A stretch of DNA of 64,000 nt from the NCBI RefSeq assembly GCF_020144925.1, contig NZ_NSLC01000013.1:1-64000 (forward strand). The letters are read 5' to 3'. Shown piece after piece: positions 25,921 to 33,601 of the stretch (its first letter is position 1; each line of letters starts with the position of its first letter). Position numbers and translations under genes: made by a program. This stretch comes from Afifella sp. IM 167 (GTDB lineage Bacteria; Pseudomonadota; Alphaproteobacteria; Rhizobiales; Afifellaceae). The notes under the pieces were generated by a model. The model did no database searches. It had not been told where the DNA came from and worked only from the letters and a program-made list of their open reading frames with translations.

Positions 25921-27783
25921 TCAGGCCGCCTCCACTTCCTCCAGCTCGTCGATCAGCCCCTCGATCACCGACAGGCCCTTCATCCAGAAGGCGGGATCGG
26001 AAGCGTCGAGGCCGAACGGGGCGAGAAGCTCCTGATGGCGCTTCGTGCCGCCGGCCTTCAGCATGTCGAAATAGCGCTCCTGGAAGCCGCTCTCGGCGCC
26101 GAGATAGACGGCGTAGAGCGAGTTCACCAGGCAGTCCCCGAAGGCATAGGCGTAGACGTAGAACGGCGCGTGGATGAAGTGGGGGATGTAGGTCCAGAAG
26201 ACGTCGTAGCCCTCGCCGAGCCGGATCGAGGGGCCGAGGCTTTCCTCCTGCACCTTCATCCAGATCTCTCCGAGGCGCTCGGACGTCACCTCGCCCTCGC
26301 GCCGCTCCGAATGCACGTGCCGCTCGAAAAGGTAGAAGGAGATCTGCCGCACCACGGTGTTGATCATGTCCTCCACCTTGCCGGCGAGCAGCACTTTCCG
26401 CTCCTTCGCCGACGGCGCGGCGTCGAGGATGGAGCGGAAGGTCAGCATTTCGCCGAAGACACTGGCCGTCTCCGCAAGCGTCAGCGGTGTCTGTGCCATC
26501 AAGAGCCCCTGCGGGCCGGCCAGAACCTGGTGCACGCCGTGGCCGAGCTCGTGGGCGAGCGTCATCACGTCCCGCTGCTTGCCCTGATAGTTGAGCAGCA
26601 CGTAGGGGTGGACACTCGGCACCGTCGGATGGGCAAACGCGCCCGGCGACTTGCCGGGCCGGGTCGGCGCGTCGATCCAGTTCCTGTCGAAGAAGCGGCC
26701 GGCGATCTCCGCCATGCGCGGATCGAAACCGGCATAGGCGTCGAGCACCGTCTTCTTCGCCTCCTCCCAGCCGACCGTACGCTTCACCGTGTCGGGAAGC
26801 GGCGCGTTGCGGTCCCAGTAGTCGAGCTTGTCCTTGCCGAGCCAGCCGGCCTTCATGGCGTAGTAGCGGTGCGAGATGCGCGGATAGGCGTCGGCGACGG
26901 CCTGGACGAGCGCGTCGACCACCTCGGGCTCGACGCGGTTGGCAAGATGACGCGAGGCCGAAACGTCGACGAAACCGCGCCAGGAATCGGAGATCGCCTT
27001 GTCCTTGGCCAGCACGTTGGTGATCAGCGTGAAGGTCCGCAGATGCGCGCGAAACGTCTTCGACAGCGCCTCCGCCGCCTCCTTGCGCTTGGCCTCGTCA
27101 TGATCGGTGAGGTGGTTGAGCGTCGGCTCGATCGGCAATTCCTCGCCGCCGATGCGGAAGCGAAGGCTCGACATCGTCTCGTTGAAGAGGCGGTTCCAGG
27201 CGCCGCGTCCCGTCAGCGACTTTTCGTGGAAGAGCCGCTCCAGATCGTCGGAGAGCTGGTAGGGCCGCTCCTCGCGCAGCTCGTCGAGCCACGGCCTGAA
27301 ATGGGCAAGCGCCGGGCTTTCCAGCGCCTTGTCGAGCACCGCGTCGTCGATGCGGTTGAGCTCCAGAGGAAAGAACAGGAGCTTGGTGGAAACGCCCGTG
27401 AGGCGGTCCTGCAGGTCGCTGTGGAACTTGGCGCGCTTCGGATCGGAGGTGTCGCCGGAATAGACGAGGCTGGAAAAGCTCATCAGCCGGCCGATCGTTT
27501 CCTCGATCGTCTCGAATTCCGAAATCAGCGCCGCCAGCCTGTCGCCGCCGTCCGCAGCTGCCGCGATGTCGGCGAGCTTTCCCTTGTTGGCGCTCTCGAA
27601 AGCCGCCGCCGCCTCGCCGGCCCAGGCAATGTCCTCCGCGATCTGCGGCGCGTCCATCGCGGGATAAAGGTCCGAAAGGTCCCATTCCGGCAGGCTGCCG
27701 AGCACCTCAGGCACCGCCTCCGCCCTCTCCTCGGCGAGACTCCGGCCTGGCTCGACCTGCGAAGGAACGTGATCTGTCGGCAT
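25921..27783 (-). CDS. pepF: M3-family oligoendopeptidase F
   Basis: 620 aa zinc metallopeptidase. The active site HELGHGVH with a downstream Glu (LAETASVFGE) is intact. The family cleaves 7- to 17-residue peptides in the cytoplasm; the sequence has no signal peptide. The ATG at 27783 has GAGGAG eight bases upstream; an upstream in-frame start at 27798 lacks such a site. Full-length compared with the family (about 600-620). It is divergent from the regulator gene at 27993 with a 209-base spacer. Confidence 0.95.
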   Translation of the reverse strand: MPTDHVPSQVEPGRSLAEERAEAVPEVLGSLPEWDLSDLYPAMDAPQIAEDIAWAGEAAAAFESANKGKLADIAAAADGGDRLAALISEFETIEETIGRLMSFSSLVYSGDTSDPKRAKFHSDLQDRLTGVSTKLLFFPLELNRIDDAVLDKALESPALAHFRPWLDELREERPYQLSDDLERLFHEKSLTGRGAWNRLFNETMSSLRFRIGGEELPIEPTLNHLTDHDEAKRKEAAEALSKTFRAHLRTFTLITNVLAKDKAISDSWRGFVDVSASRHLANRVEPEVVDALVQAVADAYPRISHRYYAMKAGWLGKDKLDYWDRNAPLPDTVKRTVGWEEAKKTVLDAYAGFDPRMAEIAGRFFDRNWIDAPTRPGKSPGAFAHPTVPSVHPYVLLNYQGKQRDVMTLAHELGHGVHQVLAGPQGLLMAQTPLTLAETASVFGEMLTFRSILDAAPSAKERKVLLAGKVEDMINTVVRQISFYLFERHVHSERREGEVTSERLGEIWMKVQEESLGPSIRLGEGYDVFWTYIPHFIHAPFYVYAYAFGDCLVNSLYAVYLGAESGFQERYFDMLKAGGTKRHQELLAPFGLDASDPAFWMKGLSVIEGLIDELEEVEAA

Positions 27784-27992
27784 ATGCCATCTCCTCATTC
27801 ATCTCTTGGGCTCCCCGCGGGAGAGCTCCGCCCCATTCATCTGGCGATTTTCGTCCTCTGGGCAACCGGCACCCCATTGGATCGCGTCTTTTGCGACGTA
27901 CGGTCCCATTTGGGCCACATGGGTAACAGGGTCTTAACCGGACATGGTGCAGCTTGGAGCGGAATGAGACGCTTCCCGGTAAAGCGACGCTG

Positions 27993-29564
27993 ATGCCTGC
28001 ACGCATTCTTCTCGTCGACGACGATCCGATCACGCTTCGCCTCCTGGCGAACATGGTCCATCATTTCGGCCACCTGCCCGAGGTCGTGTCCGGGGGCGAG
28101 GCCGCCCTCGAACGGCTCGCCGACACCACCTCCAGCCGCATCGACGTCATGGTCCTCGACCTCGTCATGCCCGACACGGACGGCATGACGGTTCTGGAGC
28201 GCGTGCGCCAGATGCCGGCCCCGCCGGCCATCATCGTCCAGACGGCGCAGGGCGGCATCGACACCGCCGTTTCGGCGATGCGCGCCGGCGCCTTCGACTT
28301 CATCGTCAAGCCGGCCTCGCCCGAGCGCCTCGGCGTCGCCATCGCCAATGCGCTCAAGCTGACGGCGCTGACGGGCGAGGTGGAACGCCTGCGCAACGGC
28401 CGCGAGGACGTCGTCGGCTTTACCGACCTCGCCGCCGACGCCCCGGTCATGGCCCGCACCGTCGACCTTGCCCGCCGCGCGGCCCGCTCGGCGATCCCGA
28501 TCCTCCTGGAAGGCGATCCCGGCACCGGCAAGGAATGGCTGGCACGCGCGATCCACGGCGAAAGCCCGCGCCGGGCACGGCCCTTCGTCATCTTCAATTG
28601 CGGCGCGATGCCCCCCGAAGCCGTCGAGGACGCCCTCTTCGGCACGCCCGCCCGCCCGGGCAGCCCGGCGACCCGCGGCCGCCTGCAGGAGGCGCAGGGC
28701 GGCACGCTTCTCCTGAAGCAGATCGCCGATCTTCCCGCCGGGGCGCAGGCGCGCCTCGCCGCCATCATGGAGGACGGCACCCTTTCGACCGGCGCACAGG
28801 ACAAGTCCCAAAGGGCCGATTTCCGCCTGCTCGCGACGACCTCGCGCCGCCTTGTCGACCGTGTCGCCGAGGGCGGCTTCCGCGAGGACCTCTTCTACCG
28901 CCTCAACGTCTTCCCGATCTGGCTGCCGCCGCTGCGCGAGCGCCCGGAGGATATCGCCCCGCTCGCCCAGGCCTTCCTGACACGCTTTGCGGCCGAGGAA
29001 GGGCGCTCACGCCTGAAAGGCCTCTCGCAGGAAGCCGAAGCGCTGCTCCTCGCATTTGCCTGGCCGGGCAACATCCGCCAGCTGGAAAATGCCATCTACC
29101 GGGCGGTCATTCTCTGCGAGGGCGAGCTTCTGCGCCCCTGGGATTTCCCCCAGGTCCAGACCGCGCTCGACGCCGGCGCCATCTCGGCGCTGGTGAAGGC
29201 CTGGCAGAACGAGGCCGAGGAAACCGTCCTGGCCGAGCGCCTCGCCGGAATCTCCGGCGCCGCTCCGGCGTTACGCCTGCCGCTACAGGATGTTGCCGCG
29301 GCGCATCACGGGCGCAGCGAAACGCTTCGCCACCTCCCGCCCCGCGCTGACAAAGAATCGCCGTCACTCTATGGTTCGGTGCAACTCGTCGATCGGGACG
29401 GAGAACTTCGCCCGCTCGCAACGCTCGAAGAGGCGGCGATACGGTTCGCCGTCGGTCATTACGGTGGCCGGATGAGCGAGGTGGCGCGCCGCCTCGGGAT
29501 CGGCCGTTCGACCTTGTACCGAAAGTTGAAAGAGTACGGCATTGCAGAGGCCGATGCGGCCTGA
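27993..29564 (+). CDS. NtrC-type response regulator with degenerate sigma54-activator domain
   Basis: 523 aa. Receiver domain (residues 1-125) with DD at 10-11, phospho-Asp 56 and Lys 106, so phosphorylation should work. AAA+ domain: Walker A GDPGTGK at 174-180 is intact, but the Walker B segment reads LLLKQI (239-244) where LFLDEI is normal, and the GAFTGA sigma54-contact loop is absent (region 216-230). The C-terminus has a Fis-type helix-turn-helix (MSEVARRLGIGRSTLYRKLK). It therefore probably acts without sigma54, like HupR- or NtrC-type regulators of Rhodobacter. It lies 51 bases upstream of the L,D-transpeptidase gene. No histidine kinase is adjacent. Confidence 0.88.
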   Translation: MPARILLVDDDPITLRLLANMVHHFGHLPEVVSGGEAALERLADTTSSRIDVMVLDLVMPDTDGMTVLERVRQMPAPPAIIVQTAQGGIDTAVSAMRAGAFDFIVKPASPERLGVAIANALKLTALTGEVERLRNGREDVVGFTDLAADAPVMARTVDLARRAARSAIPILLEGDPGTGKEWLARAIHGESPRRARPFVIFNCGAMPPEAVEDALFGTPARPGSPATRGRLQEAQGGTLLLKQIADLPAGAQARLAAIMEDGTLSTGAQDKSQRADFRLLATTSRRLVDRVAEGGFREDLFYRLNVFPIWLPPLRERPEDIAPLAQAFLTRFAAEEGRSRLKGLSQEAEALLLAFAWPGNIRQLENAIYRAVILCEGELLRPWDFPQVQTALDAGAISALVKAWQNEAEETVLAERLAGISGAAPALRLPLQDVAAAHHGRSETLRHLPPRADKESPSLYGSVQLVDRDGELRPLATLEEAAIRFAVGHYGGRMSEVARRLGIGRSTLYRKLKEYGIAEADAA

Positions 29565-29615
29565 AGCCGGAAACCATACGCGGCAACCCCTGCTCGGGCA
29601 GGGCGGAGACACGGC

Positions 29616-31337
29616 ATGACACTGAAGAAGAAGACGGTTTTCCTGGCGTTGCTGGCGGCGGGCTCCTTTCTGGCGGCGCCCGCTCTTGCCGCTCCGGCAG
29701 CGACCGTGCCGTCACGCACGCCCATTACCCTCGCCAATGTCGTGGAAGAGAGCGCCGCGGCCTCCGAGGTCGCCGGGCCGGTCATTTCGCTCGGCGCCTC
29801 CGAGATCAGGGCAGAACTCGGCCATCACCGCAGCTTTTCAGGCGATCGCGAGAAGAAGGTTTTCTCGCAGATCCGCGCCTTCTACGAGGCGCGCCACTTC
29901 GAGCCGGCATGGCTGCGCGACGGCCGGCCGACCCGCCAGGCCGAGGCACTCCTGGAGCGCATGCGGGAAGCGGCGAAGGACGGGCTCGACCCGGCCGCCT
30001 ATTCGGACGCGAAGCTGCCTGCCGCACGTCTTGAGGAACTGACGGAGATCGCCAGCGACGACGTCGCCTTCTCCGAGGCCGCCGCGCGTTTCATCACCCA
30101 TCTTTCCGTCGGCCGCATCAACCCCTCGAGCGTCGCGCCGAAGGACATCTTCCTGAAGCCGGAACTGCCGGACATCTCCGCCGCGCTGGCCGATCTGGCC
30201 GGCACCGACGATACGGCCGTCTCGGTGACGCGCTACGAGCCCCCGCAGCGCCAGTACGCTGTCCTCAAGCGCCACCTGGCGGAGCTGCGCGCCGAGGACG
30301 ACGGCAAGCCGATGCCGCGCATCGAGCCGGGCAAGACGCTGAAGCCCGGGGTGAACGACGAGCGCGTGCGCGTGCTGCGCCAGCGCCTCGGCATGCAGGC
30401 GCCCGAGATGCGCGATCCGGAGCTGAGGCCCTATCTCGATCGCGCCGATCTCGACAGCTACGATGCCGACGTTGCCGCGGCCGTCGAGGCCTTCCAGCGG
30501 GCCAACGGGCTGACCGTGGACGGCATGGTCGGACCGCAGACGCTCGCCGCCCTCAACGGGGCACGCCGCGAGGAGCGCATCGCCGCCCTCGCCATCAACA
30601 TGGAGCGCTGGCGCTGGGAGCCGCGCGACCTCGGGCGCTTCTACGTCTTCGTCAACGTCCCCGAATTCATGGTCCGCGTCTATCGCGACGGCCGCACGCT
30701 CTACGAGACGCGCGTCGTCGTCGGCCAGCCCTCGAACCGCACGCCGGTCTTCTCCGACGAGATGGACCACATCATCGTCAATCCGTACTGGAACGTGCCG
30801 AATTCGATCGTCTCCAAGGAGATGCTGCCGCAGATCCGGCAGGATCCCTACGGCTACTTCGCCTCCACGGGCTACCAGCTCCTCGCCGATATTCGCGGCA
30901 AGACCTATTACCTCGATCCGACGCGCATCGACTGGTACTCGATCGACACCAAGCTCCTGCGCGTGCGCCAGCCGCCGGGAGCGAGCAACGCGCTCGGGCG
31001 CATCAAGTTCATGTTCCCGAACCGGCATGCCGTCTATTTGCACGACACGCCGTCCAAGAGCCTCTTCCAGCGGACCTCGCGCGCCTATTCGCATGGCTGC
31101 GTGCGCGTCCAGGATCCGCTCGACTTCGCCGACGCGGTCCTGTCGGAAGACAGCCAGTGGAATTCGCAGAAGCTGAAGAAGATGTTCGGCGGCCAGGAGA
31201 CGCAGGTGAACCTGTCGAAGAGACTGCCGGTGCACCTTGCGTATTTCACGCTGGTGCCGCAGCCGGACGGCTCGCTTTTGACCGTGCCAGACGTCTACGG
31301 CTACGATGCGCGCATGAAGGAGATGCTGAATTTGTAA
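29616..31337 (+). CDS. L,D-transpeptidase of the YcbB/LdtD type
   Basis: 573 aa periplasmic enzyme with signal peptide (about residues 1-25). A scaffold domain (80-180) and a peptidoglycan-binding domain (about 245-315, GLTVDGMVGPQTLAAL) precede the YkuD catalytic domain (about 340-520) with the motif HAVYLHDTPSK and the active site SHGCVRV, Cys 495. It forms 3-3 cross-links in peptidoglycan or attaches proteins to it. It is followed after 13 bases by a DUF882 peptidase gene, a pairing also seen in Escherichia coli as ycbB-ycbK. Confidence 0.95.
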   Translation: MTLKKKTVFLALLAAGSFLAAPALAAPAATVPSRTPITLANVVEESAAASEVAGPVISLGASEIRAELGHHRSFSGDREKKVFSQIRAFYEARHFEPAWLRDGRPTRQAEALLERMREAAKDGLDPAAYSDAKLPAARLEELTEIASDDVAFSEAAARFITHLSVGRINPSSVAPKDIFLKPELPDISAALADLAGTDDTAVSVTRYEPPQRQYAVLKRHLAELRAEDDGKPMPRIEPGKTLKPGVNDERVRVLRQRLGMQAPEMRDPELRPYLDRADLDSYDADVAAAVEAFQRANGLTVDGMVGPQTLAALNGARREERIAALAINMERWRWEPRDLGRFYVFVNVPEFMVRVYRDGRTLYETRVVVGQPSNRTPVFSDEMDHIIVNPYWNVPNSIVSKEMLPQIRQDPYGYFASTGYQLLADIRGKTYYLDPTRIDWYSIDTKLLRVRQPPGASNALGRIKFMFPNRHAVYLHDTPSKSLFQRTSRAYSHGCVRVQDPLDFADAVLSEDSQWNSQKLKKMFGGQETQVNLSKRLPVHLAYFTLVPQPDGSLLTVPDVYGYDARMKEMLNL

Positions 31338-31350
31338 ACCAAGGACGGCC

Positions 31351-33405
31351 GTGGGCAAAAAAGTGGCGTTCCAGTCGCATTTTCGCCACAGCTTTCCTTT
31401 TGGTAATGCGCAGTTAAGCAGGGTGCGCGACACTGGCACCTTCCGCTTGCTGGGGTATGGGGAAGGGGCAAATCCCCGAAACAGAAGGCACTTTCGCTTG
31501 CTGGTATCGGCCGGGTTCAAACTCTCGCGCCTGCGTGGCTCCTTGGCGCGCACGGCTCTCGCTCTCGCCCTCGTCCTGGGCGCCTCGGATGCGTCTCTGG
31601 CGCGATCCGGCGACAGGACCCTCAAGCTCTATTTCGGTCACACGGGCGAGCACGGCACCTTCACGTTCCGCAAGAACGGTCGCTACGACCGCAGCGAGCT
31701 GAAGCGCCTCAACCATTTCCTGCGCGACTGGCGCAAGAACGAGCCGACGGACATGGATCCGCGGCTCTTCGATCTCGTCTGGGAAGTCTACCAGGAGACG
31801 GGCGCCACCGGCGAGATCAACGTCGTCTCCGCCTTCCGCTCGCTGAAGACCAACAATATGCTGCGCAGCCGCTCCTCGGGCGTCGCCAAGCATAGCCAGC
31901 ACACGCTCGGCAAGGCGATGGACTTCTATATCCCGGGCGTGCCGCTGAAGAAGCTGCGCGAGACGGCGCTGAAGCTTCAGGTCGGCGGCGTCGGCTTTTA
32001 TCCGACCTCCGGCTCGCCCTTCGTCCATCTCGATGTCGGCAGCGTCCGCCACTGGCCGCGCATGACGCGCCAGCAGCTCATCGCCCTCTTCCCGGACGGC
32101 AAGACCCTTCACATTCCCTCCGACGGAAAGCCGCTCGCCGGCTACCAGACGGTCCTCGCCAAGTACGGACGCGGCGGCAGGAAGGACACGCTGGGCACGG
32201 TCGCCTTTGCCGATGCCAGCGGCTCGGGTCGCCGCGAGAAGGGCACGGTCGTCGCCTGGCTGAACAACGTCTTCAGCGACGGCGACGAGGACGAGGGTTC
32301 CGCGCCTGAGCGCACGGCTCCCGCCCGGACCGCGCCGGCTCAGGCCGCGCCCGTCCAGACGGCCGAAGAGGCGCCGCAGCTTCCGGTTCCCGCCGCGCGC
32401 GCCACGGTCCTTGCCTCCGCCGAACCCGCCGGACCCGTGGACCTTGTCGCTCCGGCGCTCCTGCCGCGTGCAGCCCCCGCCGAGCTGCGCGCCAGCGAAG
32501 TCTCCACGATCGAGGTCGCCGCGGCCGAAAGCCCCTCCCTCGATCCTTCCGACGCGCTCGGCCTGATGGCCTATGCCGGCCTGCCACACGCAAGGCCGCA
32601 GGGGTTCGTGCTCGCTTCGGCCGAACCGGACCTGCCGCTCGAGGCGGGCAAGCTCACCGCCCTTTACGAGCGCGCGCTCGCCGAAGCCGATCCCGCCACC
32701 GCAGGGCCGACCGAACGCGGCGCCATTGCGGGTCTCGTCCTTGCAAGCGCGGTCGGCACCGCACCCGCCGCCCCCATGCCGCGCACGGTCGACACGCCGC
32801 GCGCAGTCGACACTCCGCGCGCAGTCGACACCCCGGGCACGATCGACACCCAGCAGCCGCTCATCACCGCCGCGATGGCGGATGGGGAAACGGCTACCCC
32901 GGAAGATCCCTTCCAGGCCATCGAGGCGGCCGCAGGCCCGGCCGGGGCCAAGAGCGCCCGCCGGCCGGAGACGCCCGGCGGCACGCTCGCCTACGCCACG
33001 CCCAATGCGCGGCCCGAACCCCAGGATCGCCTGCGGCTCGCACAGGCGGCGGGGAACGGCACGGCACGCTTCGCGCCGCTCAGTCTCGCCGCGGCCATCG
33101 CCCAGGATTCGGGCGAGACCGATACCACCGGCGCCCGCCCGCGCCTCGTCACCCAGCGGCCGGATGCCGGCTCCCTGTCCCGTCTCATGGGCAAGGACAC
33201 GACCCGCACCTTCATCTTCGCCTTGCTCAAGGCGCCGCGGCCGAACGGGGCGGCGGAGTTCTTCGCCATCCCCGTGAGCGAGAGCGCGGCCCGCGCCGTC
33301 GCCGCGCCGCAGCCGCTGCGCACGGACCGCTTCGCGGCGCGCGACGACTTCGCCGCGCTCGGCGGGCCGGACCAGGTGCATCTCCTGATCGCCTCGCTGC
33401 ACTGA
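31351..33405 (+). CDS. DUF882/M15 peptidoglycan endopeptidase (MepK-like) with long C-terminal tail
   Basis: 684 aa from a GTG at 31351 with AAGGA five bases upstream. After an unusually long N-terminus with a hydrophobic segment (about 58-85) comes the M15-type domain: SQHTLGKAMD and FVHLDVG carry the zinc ligands. E. coli MepK (YcbK), of this family, cleaves 3-3 cross-links made by L,D-transpeptidases, which fits the gene next door. The remaining ~400 residues are Ala/Pro-rich and probably disordered, with a short repeat of the VDTPRA type near 482-500. The tail is longer than in the usual ~180-aa family members. A strong terminator follows. Confidence 0.85.
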   Translation: MGKKVAFQSHFRHSFPFGNAQLSRVRDTGTFRLLGYGEGANPRNRRHFRLLVSAGFKLSRLRGSLARTALALALVLGASDASLARSGDRTLKLYFGHTGEHGTFTFRKNGRYDRSELKRLNHFLRDWRKNEPTDMDPRLFDLVWEVYQETGATGEINVVSAFRSLKTNNMLRSRSSGVAKHSQHTLGKAMDFYIPGVPLKKLRETALKLQVGGVGFYPTSGSPFVHLDVGSVRHWPRMTRQQLIALFPDGKTLHIPSDGKPLAGYQTVLAKYGRGGRKDTLGTVAFADASGSGRREKGTVVAWLNNVFSDGDEDEGSAPERTAPARTAPAQAAPVQTAEEAPQLPVPAARATVLASAEPAGPVDLVAPALLPRAAPAELRASEVSTIEVAAAESPSLDPSDALGLMAYAGLPHARPQGFVLASAEPDLPLEAGKLTALYERALAEADPATAGPTERGAIAGLVLASAVGTAPAAPMPRTVDTPRAVDTPRAVDTPGTIDTQQPLITAAMADGETATPEDPFQAIEAAAGPAGAKSARRPETPGGTLAYATPNARPEPQDRLRLAQAAGNGTARFAPLSLAAAIAQDSGETDTTGARPRLVTQRPDAGSLSRLMGKDTTRTFIFALLKAPRPNGAAEFFAIPVSESAARAVAAPQPLRTDRFAARDDFAALGGPDQVHLLIASLH

Positions 33406-33429
33406 CCTCCAGTAAGCCAGGTTCGATGG

Positions 33430-33460
33430 AAAACGGCCGCCCCACGGGGCGGCCGTTTTT
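33430..33460 (+). terminator. Terminator of the regulator-Ldt-MepK cluster
   Basis: GC-rich inverted repeat (CGGCCGCCCC with GGGGCGGCCG) flanked by AAAA on the left and TTTTT on the right, 24 bases past the stop. It can work on both strands. The remaining bases to 33601 hold nothing recognised. Confidence 0.85.
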
Positions 33461-33601
33461 CCTTCTGCGCCGGGTTCCGGCGGATCCCTGAAGGTGAGGC
33501 CCGATCTGGCGAGCCGCTTTCCGGCGCAGCCGCGCCGGATCAGCCGACGGTCAGGACGCGGCTCCGGCGGGCAGCCGAAGCTCCCCGCAACACCGTCCCG
33601 T

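Noticed and set aside
25663-27993. Very long open frame on the plus strand opposite pepF
   Set aside because: It mirrors the codon pattern of pepF, has Arg/His/Glu-rich composition with no domain, and pepF is fully supported by its active site and length.
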